Positions 45,122-54,414 of a stretch of DNA of 64,000 nucleotides are shown piece after piece. Positions within the stretch are counted from its first letter, which is position 1, and every line of letters begins with the position of its first letter. The stretch comes from JANLVJ01 sp031363945 (lineage in GTDB: Bacteria; Bacteroidota; Bacteroidia; Sphingobacteriales; Sphingobacteriaceae): NCBI GenBank assembly GCA_031363945.1, contig JANLVJ010000055.1:1-64000 (forward strand), given 5' to 3'. The notes beneath the pieces are model-generated. The model was given only the letters and a program-made list of their open reading frames with translations. It did not search any database and was not told the origin of the DNA. The position numbers and the translations under genes are program-made.

Positions 45122-45382
45122 GGTTGACTGCGAGGGGTCAGGATATCTGCCGGTGGCAAATGCACCTTTTCCATCATCAAGTTTGAGCGGCTGTTGTACA
45201 GTGCTGGCAAATGCACCCTTTCCATCATCAATTTTGAGCGGCTGTTGTACAGTGCTGGCAAATGCACCCTTTCCATCATCAAGTTTTAGTGAAGATTGAG
45301 CTTGGGTAGTAGGTACACAGAAAAGCAGATAGAGTATCCCGATTGATACGGTGAGCAGAATAAACGGTGCAGTTAATTTCAT
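45101..45382 (-). CDS. Small exported protein with 17-residue tandem repeats, unknown function
   Basis: A 93-residue protein with a Sec signal peptide (MKLTAPFILLTVSIGILYLL, cleavage near TTQAQ) and a mature part made of three near-identical units LKLDDGKGAFASTVQQP, the last incomplete, followed by a short tail. The DNA shows the repeats as about 51-bp units at 45150-45295. I recognise no family. The Asp-Asp-Gly-Lys motif repeated at fixed spacing could bind a metal or ligand, or each unit could be cut out of a precursor. A promoter with the LacI-type palindrome lies about 110 bases upstream. It overlaps the end of the serine hydrolase gene. Confidence 0.75.
   Translation of the reverse strand: MKLTAPFILLTVSIGILYLLFCVPTTQAQSSLKLDDGKGAFASTVQQPLKIDDGKGAFASTVQQPLKLDDGKGAFATGRYPDPSQSTLLLDHF
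45150..45295. repeat. Tandem 51-bp direct repeats
   Basis: The unit TTGAGCGGCTGTTGTACAGT, continuing through GCTGGCAAATGCACC to TTTCCATCATCAA, recurs with only one or two base differences (for example the G/T at the end of the unit), for almost three copies. High identity implies recent duplication or gene conversion within the coding sequence, in frame, as 51 = 17 codons. Confidence 0.9.
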
Positions 45383-45467
45383 CGATTCGGTGTGATTGCA
45401 AGTGACTAAAAAAATATTTCTCTGGAAACTAATCAAAAAATTGAGGGGCAAATGATAGTTGACTTTT

Positions 45468-45506
45468 TAAATATAGAGAAAGGTTTATTTATTAGCAATC
45501 GATTGC
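45468..45506 (-). promoter_or_regulatory. Promoter of the tandem-repeat gene with LacI-type operator
   Basis: The palindrome GCAATCGATTGC (45495-45506), identical to the core of the xylB operator, gives on the minus strand a TTG at 45496-45498, then 20 bases, then TATATTTA at 45468-45475. This is the Bacteroidetes promoter geometry, pointing at the tandem-repeat gene 86 bases away. A plus-strand promoter towards the GH43 gene is less well matched. Confidence 0.7.
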
Positions 45507-45638
45507 ATTTGAATAAAAAGAGGTTTGCTCCTCAGCTTTCTGAAAATTTTAATGTCTATTCTTTTAGGTAGCAGATATGATCCTGTTACACTAGATTTAT
45601 ATGAAACTACATTGATTTACTGGTGCGTTTCAACATAA

Positions 45639-45827
45639 AATTACGATTTTATCTGTTTGATTCTGGGTCATAATACTGAAAAGGTAGTTGTTGAACCTGT
45701 TACTTTTCAGGGTCAGTATTCTCATGAATTCGATTACGCTAAACTTGAACATCCCTTATCTTATAGTAAAGAACTCAAAAAATATTGTGTTCTGGGCATT
45801 GGCGGAAATAACTGTATGACTAATTAA
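45639..45827 (+). other. Unassigned reading frame without a start, possible gene remnant
   Basis: A 62-codon open frame with no ATG contains protein-like sequence (EKVVVEPVTFQGQYSHEFDY and AKLEHPLSYSKELKKY). I cannot assign a family. It sits between the operator and the GH43 gene; it may be a decayed gene. The rest of 45383-45844 holds only the promoter/operator described. Confidence 0.3.
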
Positions 45828-45844
45828 AGACTAATTAATTAACA

Positions 45845-46981
45845 ATGATCAAGAAACTAATTGACCCTGTGAAATTACTTATTGTGGTACTGATTTCTGT
45901 CAGTCTGCTGAGTGCATGTAATTCTGCAGCGACTAAAACGGTTGGTAACGACACAACTAAAACAACTGCTACCGAAACGGGTAAATCCAAACTAGCAAGG
46001 AAGATTACATACCTTTCTCAACCACTGATCAGCTCTATTTATACGGCTGATCCGTCGGCGCATGTCTTTAATGGTAAAATTTATATTTACCCTTCCCATG
46101 ATATTAATGCCGGAATCCTGGAAAATGATAACGGTGATCATTTTGCCATGCAGGACTATCACATCCTATCTATGGATAGTATAGGTGGTAAGGTAACGGA
46201 TAATGGTATTGCACTTGATATTAAAGATATTCCCTGGGCCGGCCGTCAGCTCTGGGCTCCAGATGTAGCCTTTAAAAACGGGGTCTATTACCTCTATTTC
46301 CCGGTTAAAGACAAAAATGCTGTATTTTACATTGGCGTTGCAACGGCTAAAACCCCAATAGGCCCCTTTAAAGCTGAGCCTACCCCCATAAAGGGGAGTT
46401 ACAGTATTGACCCAGCTGTTTTTACCGATACAGATGGCAAGACCTATATGTATTTTGGTGGCATCTGGGGTGGTCAGCTTCAGCGTTGGATGAATGATAA
46501 ATATGATGCCAATGGTTCAAAAACAGATTCTAAACATGAGAATGCCCCATCGATAAACTGCAGGGTTGCATTATTAACTCCCGATATGAAAAATATTGAT
46601 GGGGCTGTAAAAGAAGCTGTGATTATTGATAGTCTGAAAAAACCATTACTTACCAGTGATCATGAAAGACGGTATTTTGAAGGTTCATGGATGCATAAGT
46701 TTCAGGGCAAATACTATTTTACTTATTCTACCGGAGATACTCATTTTCTATGCTACGCTATAGGTTCCAGTCCTGTAGGCCCGTTTATCTATAAAGGTCA
46801 ATTTATGAAACCTGTACAAGGCTGGACAACTCATCACTCAATTATTGAAATCAAGGGTAAATGGTACATTTTTTATCATGATACCCAGCTGTCGGGTAAA
46901 ACTCACCTGAGAAATGTAAAGGTTACTGAATTATTTCATAATACTGATGGAACTATCAAAATGATTAATACTTTTCAATAA
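45845..46981 (+). CDS. GH43 family glycoside hydrolase, lipoprotein
   Basis: A 378-residue lipoprotein (lipobox LLSACN, Cys at about residue 25) with a low-complexity Thr-rich spacer, then a five-bladed propeller. The catalytic residues typical of GH43 are visible: Asp69 in YTADPSAHVF (base), Asp189 in SIDPAVF (pKa modulator) and Glu279 in YFEGSWMHK (acid). GH43 enzymes are beta-xylosidases and alpha-L-arabinofuranosidases, which fits the neighbouring xylose pathway: it would release pentoses at the cell surface. The exact specificity is not resolved. The gene lies 340 bases from the LacI-type operator. Confidence 0.9.
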   Translation: MIKKLIDPVKLLIVVLISVSLLSACNSAATKTVGNDTTKTTATETGKSKLARKITYLSQPLISSIYTADPSAHVFNGKIYIYPSHDINAGILENDNGDHFAMQDYHILSMDSIGGKVTDNGIALDIKDIPWAGRQLWAPDVAFKNGVYYLYFPVKDKNAVFYIGVATAKTPIGPFKAEPTPIKGSYSIDPAVFTDTDGKTYMYFGGIWGGQLQRWMNDKYDANGSKTDSKHENAPSINCRVALLTPDMKNIDGAVKEAVIIDSLKKPLLTSDHERRYFEGSWMHKFQGKYYFTYSTGDTHFLCYAIGSSPVGPFIYKGQFMKPVQGWTTHHSIIEIKGKWYIFYHDTQLSGKTHLRNVKVTELFHNTDGTIKMINTFQ

Positions 46982-47244
46982 CCACGATAGATTCTCTAAA
47001 AACATTCAGACTCACATTCTTTTAATTCTGGCAGGTTGCAGTATATGCTTGGTCCAGAAAAATAAACTCACAGAAATATTAATAAAAAGATGAGAAAATA
47101 ATTACGTTAAAAAGAGCATGGATGAAACAGGATTTGACCAATTTGCAGTAGAAGATTTAAGAAATTAATTCGATACTGGTCAAAATGGGCCATTAGTATA
47201 ACTCATATAACCCTTTAATCGAGTGTTTCTTTAAATTCTTTTTA
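46982..47244. other. Intergenic region between GH43 and efp genes
   Basis: About 260 bases with no gene that I can support. A short frame around 47118-47168 (MDETGFDQFAVEDLRN) looks protein-like but is too short to assign. Confidence 0.3.
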
Positions 47245-47805
47245 TTATTTAACCCGTTCGAGGTATTCACCTGTACGGGTATCTATCTTAATTTTGTCGC
47301 CTTGGTTAACGAACAGGGGCACTTTAATTTCTATGCCATTTTCAGTAGTGACAGTTTTCATTGCACCAGATGATGTATCGCCTTTGACTGCAGGTTCTGC
47401 ATAAGTAACTTCTAGATCTACGGTATTGGGTGCTTGAGCCATAATAGGCTCTTCACTTTCAAAGGAGATGATCACATTCATTCCTTCCTTTAAAAACTTT
47501 GCAGATTGCCCAAATAATGATTTTAGAATATTAAACTGCTCAAAGGTGGTATTATCCATTACTACGAATGCATCTCCTTCTTCATATAAATATTGATAAT
47601 CATTTGTTTCTACACGACAAACTTCAACCTGTTCATCGGTTGCCAAACGGGCCTCGACAATCTTCCCTGTTTTAATATTCCGAAACTTATCTAAATAAAA
47701 GGCTCCACCTTTTCCTGGGGTACGGTGAAGTACTTCTGTAACAGTTACCAGTTCTCCATTGAACCGTAAAATATTGCCTACTTTGATTTCTGATGCTTTT
47801 GCCAT
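47245..47805 (-). CDS. efp: Translation elongation factor P
   Basis: A 186-residue protein with the three EF-P beta-barrels. It starts MAKASEIKVGNILRFNGE, contains the modified-Lys loop HRTPGKGGAFY near residue 33, and ends in the OB domains (VPLFVNQGDKIKIDTRTGEYLERV). EF-P rescues ribosomes stalled at consecutive prolines. The frame stays open to 47853, but ATG 47805 gives the canonical N-terminus. It stands alone and is divergent from the fucosidase gene. Confidence 0.96.
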   Translation of the reverse strand: MAKASEIKVGNILRFNGELVTVTEVLHRTPGKGGAFYLDKFRNIKTGKIVEARLATDEQVEVCRVETNDYQYLYEEGDAFVVMDNTTFEQFNILKSLFGQSAKFLKEGMNVIISFESEEPIMAQAPNTVDLEVTYAEPAVKGDTSSGAMKTVTTENGIEIKVPLFVNQGDKIKIDTRTGEYLERVK

Positions 47806-47996
47806 GAAAAATTTATTGTAAAATTCAATTTCAAAGATATATGCTTTTTGCATAAAATAAGCTGAAGCCTGTTGTAATGTTGTTCTATTGGGGGAAATAG
47901 AACATCCACTGTAGCAGAAGTGTATCGGTCAGATTTTTCATTGTTGAATGAGGCATACATAGTATTTTAAAACCATTAAATGAATTTCATTTTCTA

Positions 47997-48027
47997 TTGT
48001 GTTATTTAAGGCTAGCTGTTATATTTA
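47997..48027 (+). promoter_or_regulatory. Promoter of the alpha-L-fucosidase gene
   Basis: TTG at 47997-47999, 20 bases, then TATATTTA at 48020-48027, one base off TAnnTTTG, about 45 bases before the start codon. The spacing equals that predicted for the tandem-repeat gene. Confidence 0.55.
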
Positions 48028-48072
48028 GGTAGGTAATCAATACGTTAGCATTTAAACCAAGCATTATCATCT

Positions 48073-49683
48073 ATGTCAGTTTCAAGACGAAAGGCAATCA
48101 GGGCAATCTTATTATCAGTACCGGCACTAAATTATTTACCGGGATTTGCATATAGTTTATCAGGATCTAAGAAACTTCAAAATGCCTCAATATCGGCTGA
48201 ACAAAACAGACAGCCTCTTTCTCAGATTGACAGTGGGCCGTTTACTGGTAGCAGAGAATCTTTAAAGTCTTACCTGATACCTGATTGGTTTCGTGACGCT
48301 AAATTTGGAATCTGGGCTCACTGGGGCCCACAGTCTGCTATTGAAGAAGGAGACTGGTATGCCCGTAATATGTATATGCAGGGATCTAATCAAAACAAGC
48401 ATTTTATAGCTCACTATGGCCATCCTTCAAAAACTGGTTATAAAGACACTATTCAAGACTGGAAAGCTGAGCGATTCGATCCTGATTACCTGATGGGATT
48501 ATATAAGAAAGCTGGTGCCAGGTATTTTATGACCATGGGTGCTCATCATGATAATTTTGATCTCTGGAATTCAAAAAGTAACTGGAATTCTTTAAAAATG
48601 GGGCCTAAAATAGACATAGTCGCTATGTTTAAAAAGGCCGCACAAACTCATGGAATTAAATTTGCCATAAGTGACCACTTATGGATTAGTCCTAAATGGT
48701 TTTCAGTCAGTAAAGGAGCAGATAAAGACGGACCGTTCGCAAATATCCCCTATGATGGAGCTGATCCTGCATTTAAAGATTTATATGGTGACTCACTGGA
48801 GGTCTTCTCAAATCTTCCATGGGATGAAAAAGGTATTTCTTTGGCATGGAAGCAGAAATGGTTTGAGCGCATGAAAGACCTCATCGATCAGTACGAACCA
48901 GACTTAATATACTGCGACGGTCATATCCCTTTTGAAGAATACGGATTACAAACCCTGGCACACCTGTATAATAAGAGTGCTTCTAAAAATGGGGGTAAAA
49001 CCCAGGCGGTTTATACTAGTAAAAGAGCAGAAGACTCACAGATTGGAACCTGTGTTTATGATGTTGAACGGGGAGTAGTAGAAAATATCTGGCCCAGGCC
49101 ATGGCAAACGGATACCTGCATTGGTGACTGGCATTACAGTAAAGCCGCCGTCGGTCACTATAAAACACCCAAAACAGTGATTGATATGCTGGTTGATATC
49201 GTGAGCAGAAATGGTAATCTTATGCTTAATTTCCCATTACCAGCCAGCGGTATGCTTGATAATTATGAATTAAAAGTACTCGATGGAATCAGCAAATGGA
49301 TGGCCGTTAATAGTGATGGTATTTATGGTACCAGGCCCTTTAAGGTTTTTGGTGAAAATCCGACAACACTTGTTGCCAGTGGCGGATCTTCATTTAATGA
49401 AGGAAGCAGAAAAAATTTCACAACTGCAAATATTCGATTCACAACAAAAGATAAGTGCCTGTATGTTTTTTTTATGGGTTGGCCTGAGAATAAGCAATTA
49501 ACGATAAGTAGTCTGGCCTTAGATAATTCATTAAAAACCGGCAGGATTGATCATATTGAACTTTTAGGATATGGAAAGCTTGAATTTACCCGTGATAGAG
49601 AAGGGCTGAAAGTAGTTCTCCCTGATCAAAAGCCCTGCGAACATGCCTTTAGTCTAAAGTGTTCGGGCATTGATCTTACCTAA
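48073..49683 (+). CDS. GH29 alpha-L-fucosidase, exported
   Basis: A 536-residue enzyme with an SRRKAIRAILLSVPALNYLPG leader (SRR suggests a possible Tat signal). The barrel has WFRDAKFGIWAHWGPQSAIEEGDWYA, KKAGARYFMTMGAHHDNFDLW, and LIYCDGH with the likely nucleophile Asp282. GIYGTRPFKVFGE leads to a C-terminal beta domain. It would release terminal L-fucose from glycans outside the cytoplasm. No fucose-catabolic operon is intact nearby; a mutarotase/dehydrogenase remnant pair lies 10 kb upstream. Monocistronic with its own promoter. Confidence 0.93.
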   Translation: MSVSRRKAIRAILLSVPALNYLPGFAYSLSGSKKLQNASISAEQNRQPLSQIDSGPFTGSRESLKSYLIPDWFRDAKFGIWAHWGPQSAIEEGDWYARNMYMQGSNQNKHFIAHYGHPSKTGYKDTIQDWKAERFDPDYLMGLYKKAGARYFMTMGAHHDNFDLWNSKSNWNSLKMGPKIDIVAMFKKAAQTHGIKFAISDHLWISPKWFSVSKGADKDGPFANIPYDGADPAFKDLYGDSLEVFSNLPWDEKGISLAWKQKWFERMKDLIDQYEPDLIYCDGHIPFEEYGLQTLAHLYNKSASKNGGKTQAVYTSKRAEDSQIGTCVYDVERGVVENIWPRPWQTDTCIGDWHYSKAAVGHYKTPKTVIDMLVDIVSRNGNLMLNFPLPASGMLDNYELKVLDGISKWMAVNSDGIYGTRPFKVFGENPTTLVASGGSSFNEGSRKNFTTANIRFTTKDKCLYVFFMGWPENKQLTISSLALDNSLKTGRIDHIELLGYGKLEFTRDREGLKVVLPDQKPCEHAFSLKCSGIDLT

Positions 49684-49782
49684 ATTTTTCAGCTTAATAA
49701 GTAATTTCAGTTTATCGCAAAATATCAGTTTATCCTGTTAGAAAAGCTTATTTCTAAAATCAGTTTGCACAGCTATAAAGCA

Positions 49783-52700
49783 TTATAATGGCAATGTGAA
49801 CCAGAATATACTACCTTTTCCTATGTTACTTTCAACCCCAATATGCCCATTATGCTTTTTTATAATCTCTGATGAAATATAAAGTCCAAGCCCAAGGCCA
49901 GAATATTGAGTTCCACCACTATCAACCCGGTAATACCTGCTAAATAGATGGGGTATATTCTCAGTTGGAATGCCTGGACCTTTGTCTATTACTGAAACTT
50001 TTACCTCGTTAGGTAGCTTTTCAATCTTAATTCTGATTTTTTTTGATTCAGGTGCATATTTAATGGAATTATTAATAAAATTGATTATAATTTGCTCAAT
50101 TCTAGCCTCATCTGCATTTACTTTAACACTAAGATCTCCTTCTGTTTTTATTTCATAAATACCCTCTAGCCGAACATAATAACAGCAGTTATCAATAACT
50201 CTTGAAACATTAAAGAAGCTTTTAGTTAAGTGAAGCTGTCCTTCATTTGCTCTGCTTGCATTTAAAAGATCATCGATTAAAACAATAAATTTATCAAGAC
50301 TTTTATTTGCCTGAGTTATCAGTTTGGTAATCATTGCCTCTGACAGATTTTCTTTCATTTTACTTAACAGTTCAAGTGAAAGTTTAAGGCTTGTAATAGG
50401 AGTTTTTAATTCATGACTGGCAATACTAATAAAGTCATCCTTTTGCTGCTGTATTATTTTCAGCTCCTGAATATCTGTCGCAGTACCAACCCATAATTGC
50501 ATTTTACCCTCCTGATCTTTAATTGGCATTACTCTTACCAGATGCCACCGATACTCACCAGATTCTGCCTGAATACGAGTTTCAAAACCGCCTCCTATTA
50601 TTGATTTAAAGATCTTATCAAATTGAGACAGGGTTTGAGAAAGATCTTCAGGATGAATTACTTTTTGCCATTCAAGCAATTTAATTTCCTGAAATGGAAG
50701 TCCAGTATATTCATACCAGCGGTTGTTAAAAAAGTCAACTCCTGTTTCCATCGTATTTGTCCAGGCAATCTGAGGCAGGGTTTCCATCATGCTTCTAAAC
50801 CGGTGTTCACTTTCGGTCAGGGCCTTTGTTCTGTTTATTATACGTTGTGTTTCCTCTTCTTTTTGTTGATGTATATCTGTATGACTGCAAATCCAAATAG
50901 TAATGTACCCATTTTCATCTTTTACGGGAACAGCCCGGCATAAATTCCATCTGTATTCTCCATTTTTATTTTTTATCCGGCATTCTATGTCGAATATTTT
51001 TCCAGACTGGATTGCGTTGGACCAATTTTCCTTAACATTTTCTAAATCTGCTTCATAAATCGAATTTTGCCATCCAAGGCCTTTTAGTTCATTGTAGCCT
51101 TTACCTGTTTCATCGACCCACTGCTGGTTGAAAAAATATATATTACCATGGTTATCAGCGGTATATATTTTTTGAGGCATGGAATCAACCAATTGTTTGA
51201 ATTTTTTCTCACTTTCTCTCAAGGCATCTTCTGCCTGACGCTGCTTTGTAATGTCAGTATGCACACCGACCCATTCCCTAACCAGACCGTTTTCATTTAA
51301 TAAAGGAATGGCATTGATAGAAAACCGGCCCCAAGTTCCATCTTTTAATCTAAGACGATGCTCAAATGAAATCTTTTTCCTTGATTTTACAGTGGTTTTC
51401 CATGTTGAGAGGGTTGCTTGTTTATCATCGGGATGAATAACATCAGACCATCCAAATTGCTGGTATTCTTTAAAGGTCTGACCAGTTAATGCAGACCATC
51501 CTGCCTGGACTCCCTCCATCTCACCTTTGGCATTATTTGTCCATAATATACCCTGAACAGCAGCTATAGCAGCTTGAAATCTATACTCACTCTCTTCAAC
51601 TCTCTTTCGGGCAAGCACCATTTCAGTAACCTCATAAGCAATCGTAATAACTCCTGATATTCGTTGATCTGCTTCAAGATCTGTCTGATAAACGATATTA
51701 AAATATCGGTCTTGAAGCTTTCCTTTATGTGTTAACTGAGCCAGAATTTCATTGGCATATACAGGTACTCCAGTTGCATACACTTGAGAAATCATCGCTG
51801 GAAATGGTTGATCTATAAGTTCAGGTAAAATTTCAAGTAATGGTTTTCCTTCTATATCATTCCCTTTACCCCAGAAATCTTTCATCAGATCATTTGCAAG
51901 GGTCACCACAAGCTCTTTCCCTTTCATAATTGAAAAAGCAAATGGTGATTGCATTAGCATCGAATAGAAACGTTTATTAGTTTCTTCAATAATCTTGGAG
52001 ATATTTTTTTCTGCTTCCCGCTGTTCAGCCAGCTTTTTTTTCAACATTACCTGATCAGTAACATCGTAAACAATTACAGTAACACCTGAAATCGTTTCAT
52101 CTGCTTCTAGGTAAGGCTGGTAAATGAAATTAAAATAAGAGTCTTCAAGTAAATCTCCACGCTGAAACTGAGCTAGAACTTCATCGCCATAATAAGGCAA
52201 ACCAGTTGTAAATACATTATCTAGTAGACCAGGAAAAGGTGTGTTTTGAAGCTCGGGCAAGACTTCAAACAAAGGTCTTCCTTCGATCTGACCACTTTTA
52301 CCCCATATTTTTTTTATACTATCATTGGCAAGAGAAATCACCATTTCTTTACCCTTAAAAATTGCAATTGAAAAGGGTGATTTTAGGAGCAACATGCTAT
52401 ACCTTTTTTCACTGTCGCTGACTTCTTTTAATAATTGTTTTTCATTTTTAAGGGATAGTGCCAGTGAAGCATTTTCAGTTACATCTTCGACCTTTTGTAT
52501 GATATATTTTACATTATTAAACTCATCCAGAACAGGGGAATGAGATGGTCGCCAATATTTAATTGAGAATCCGCCTCCTTCTGAGATCGGTTTAGGAATA
52601 TCATATTTTATTAAAGCTATTGAATCAGCTGTTTTAGTTGCAAGAACTCTTTTAATAGATGCCTTAATGCTACTTTCTCCAATTGCGGTCAAATCATTTG

Positions 52701-52866
52701 GATTATCGGGGAAAACTTCGAAGATATCCCGCCCTATAATTTTATCCCTTTTTGTTACTGTTGATTTTAAATACTTGTCTGAAACTGCAACAATTTTATA
52801 ATCTGTATCGAAAATAATTAATGATTCTGACGATTGTTCAAAAAATGATTTGTAATCAATTTTCAT
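49783..52866 (-). CDS. Multi-PAS sensor histidine kinase, cytoplasmic
   Basis: A 1027-residue kinase without signal peptide or membrane helices. About six PAS domains in tandem (from residue 1 to about 810) are followed by HisKA with FISIASHELKTPITSLKLSLEL, where His818 is the phospho-acceptor. HATPase_c has NFINNSIKYAPESK (N box), VIDKGPGIP (G1) and YSGLGLGLYISS (G2). PAS 2 and PAS 3 are close copies of each other (LANDSIKKIWGK/LANDLMKDFWGK, EVLPELQNTPFP/EILPELIDQPFP), so a recent internal duplication occurred. No response regulator is adjacent; the signal is unknown. Confidence 0.92.
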   Translation of the reverse strand: MKIDYKSFFEQSSESLIIFDTDYKIVAVSDKYLKSTVTKRDKIIGRDIFEVFPDNPNDLTAIGESSIKASIKRVLATKTADSIALIKYDIPKPISEGGGFSIKYWRPSHSPVLDEFNNVKYIIQKVEDVTENASLALSLKNEKQLLKEVSDSEKRYSMLLLKSPFSIAIFKGKEMVISLANDSIKKIWGKSGQIEGRPLFEVLPELQNTPFPGLLDNVFTTGLPYYGDEVLAQFQRGDLLEDSYFNFIYQPYLEADETISGVTVIVYDVTDQVMLKKKLAEQREAEKNISKIIEETNKRFYSMLMQSPFAFSIMKGKELVVTLANDLMKDFWGKGNDIEGKPLLEILPELIDQPFPAMISQVYATGVPVYANEILAQLTHKGKLQDRYFNIVYQTDLEADQRISGVITIAYEVTEMVLARKRVEESEYRFQAAIAAVQGILWTNNAKGEMEGVQAGWSALTGQTFKEYQQFGWSDVIHPDDKQATLSTWKTTVKSRKKISFEHRLRLKDGTWGRFSINAIPLLNENGLVREWVGVHTDITKQRQAEDALRESEKKFKQLVDSMPQKIYTADNHGNIYFFNQQWVDETGKGYNELKGLGWQNSIYEADLENVKENWSNAIQSGKIFDIECRIKNKNGEYRWNLCRAVPVKDENGYITIWICSHTDIHQQKEEETQRIINRTKALTESEHRFRSMMETLPQIAWTNTMETGVDFFNNRWYEYTGLPFQEIKLLEWQKVIHPEDLSQTLSQFDKIFKSIIGGGFETRIQAESGEYRWHLVRVMPIKDQEGKMQLWVGTATDIQELKIIQQQKDDFISIASHELKTPITSLKLSLELLSKMKENLSEAMITKLITQANKSLDKFIVLIDDLLNASRANEGQLHLTKSFFNVSRVIDNCCYYVRLEGIYEIKTEGDLSVKVNADEARIEQIIINFINNSIKYAPESKKIRIKIEKLPNEVKVSVIDKGPGIPTENIPHLFSRYYRVDSGGTQYSGLGLGLYISSEIIKKHNGHIGVESNIGKGSIFWFTLPL

Positions 52867-53029
52867 TGGCTTATTCTTATTGGTAAAAAATTCAAACAGG
52901 AAAATAAAAAAATTTAGAAAGAGGTAGTAACTAAATATTCAACTATTGTTCCAATTAAGGAACTTATCAATAACTGGCAGTTACTTTAATCTATAATTTA
53001 TCAAAAATTATTTAGAGTAGTAAAAAAAA

Positions 53030-53800
53030 TTAGATCCAAAAAGCTGGAATAATAATCCTGGCGAAATCTCTTAAAAGGGTAGCTGTTTGCTTTTTGAATG
53101 AATTATAGTTAACATTCCAATGGGCTCCAAAGCCAACGGGGCTTAATGTAAAGGGAAGTCTTAAAATGATATGATGTATGCCTTTGATATATAATGGTTT
53201 TAAAATTTGAAAATACAAAGTTTCTTCCAGACTGTATTCAAATATTGTATTCATTGTACTTTTGGCATCGTATAACAGACTGGCGTAAAATCTTTTTTCA
53301 ACGATAAATAACGTTGTCACTATATAATGTTCATCTCGACTAGCGATGGTATAATCTCTACTGTCTGATGCAAATTCAATACCTTTTGGAATCCATTTTA
53401 ACAGCCTGATTAATTGAGGAAAGTATAATCTGCCGGTAACTTTTATGATATGAGTAGTGTTCGCAATAAGCTTACTATGATCAAATGCAAAATCTATCAT
53501 CTCAAGTTCTGAATATCCATAATGCACGCCATCTGGAACAGGAGATGATTGAAACTGTAGAAATTCTACTTTCAAATTAAATTTATTTTCCTTGGCTACC
53601 AGATTTCTGAGTAAAAAAAGATCTGAACTTGAATTTTCAACAAAAACAATTGAATCAAAATAAGTTTGTTCATACCCAAGCCAGAATTTCAAGGCTGAAA
53701 AATAATCCTGCATACGTATGGCAGGATCAATTCTAATAATTGGGTTTATTGTTACCTGCTCCGGTTTAATACAAGCTGTTAGTAATAAACAATAGTGCAT
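53030..53800 (-). CDS. Glycosyltransferase-like protein, function uncertain
   Basis: A 256-residue protein. The blocks RMQDYFSALKFWLGY, FDSIVFVENSSSDLFLLRNL, HYGYSELEMIDFAFDHS and IIKVTGRLYFPQL resemble capsule/LPS glycosyltransferase-like proteins that begin with an NAD-like Rossmann strand and an Asn-Ser-x-Asp loop, but I cannot name the family with confidence. It may work on a cell-surface polysaccharide. It stands alone between the histidine kinase and a long intergenic stretch. Confidence 0.5.
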   Translation of the reverse strand: MHYCLLLTACIKPEQVTINPIIRIDPAIRMQDYFSALKFWLGYEQTYFDSIVFVENSSSDLFLLRNLVAKENKFNLKVEFLQFQSSPVPDGVHYGYSELEMIDFAFDHSKLIANTTHIIKVTGRLYFPQLIRLLKWIPKGIEFASDSRDYTIASRDEHYIVTTLFIVEKRFYASLLYDAKSTMNTIFEYSLEETLYFQILKPLYIKGIHHIILRLPFTLSPVGFGAHWNVNYNSFKKQTATLLRDFARIIIPAFWI

Positions 53801-54414
53801 TGAATAAGAATTGATTAACTATAAGATTGATTTAATAATGTGCGTGCAATTCTTAAGCCATAGTGGTATTTGTATCATTAATATTGATATACTAAATTTG
53901 CCACTGACTATTTTTTTTTGTTTTTTGAAATAGGAATATTGATGAGACCAATGACAGGAATCCAGTTATAAAAAAGTAAAGAGACTGGAATTATATTGCC
54001 AGACACAACAGAAGGCAGGAAATAACGAAAATTAATTTTGTATTCATATCAAACTAAGCCTTTTAAACTATAAGTATTTAGCAAATATTCTAGAATCCTG
54101 GTATTCTGACAGGCAATATGGTGTGCTAAAACTATATTTAAACAAATTAATGCTGAAACATCCTCTGGATATTCTATACGCCTAATAAGCTGTTTCAGCA
54201 TTAATTTATGATATTTAAAACACCTGGGATAATAAAATAGTAATAGCAGTTTTGTCTTCAGAACTTCTTTTTCTCCTTTTGACAGGTTATATTTTGGATT
54301 GGCTTAATACGTATTCGTTAACCCCGGCAGGAATAGTAAGTATATTTAAGTTTCTACCATTATAGGCATTTAAGACAACTTCTTTTTGTAAACTTTTACT
54401 GGAATGAACGTTGT
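53801..54414. other. Long intergenic region with a 17-bp inverted repeat
   Basis: Some 600 AT-rich bases without a supported gene, apart from the inverted repeat listed separately. On the minus strand, 54297-54414 reads NNVHSSKSLQKEVVLNAYNG, then LNILTIPAGVNEYV up to a stop, which looks like the end of a protein in a different frame from the outer-membrane gene. It may be a remnant; I cannot assign it. Confidence 0.3.
54144..54207. repeat. 17-bp perfect inverted repeat with a 30-base loop
   Basis: AAATTAATGCTGAAACA at 54144-54160 and TGTTTCAGCATTAATTT at 54191-54207 are exact reverse complements. The loop has no evident secondary structure. It lies in the gap downstream of both flanking leftward genes. 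Confidence 0.9.

Noticed and set aside
45097..45282. Leftward frame with repeated MMERVHLPALYNSRS units
   Set aside because: It is the alternate-frame shadow of the 51-bp tandem repeats; the exported LKLDDGKGAFAS frame has a signal peptide and start.
45150..45295. CRISPR-like repeat array
   Set aside because: The repeats are directly adjacent with no spacers and are in-frame protein repeats.
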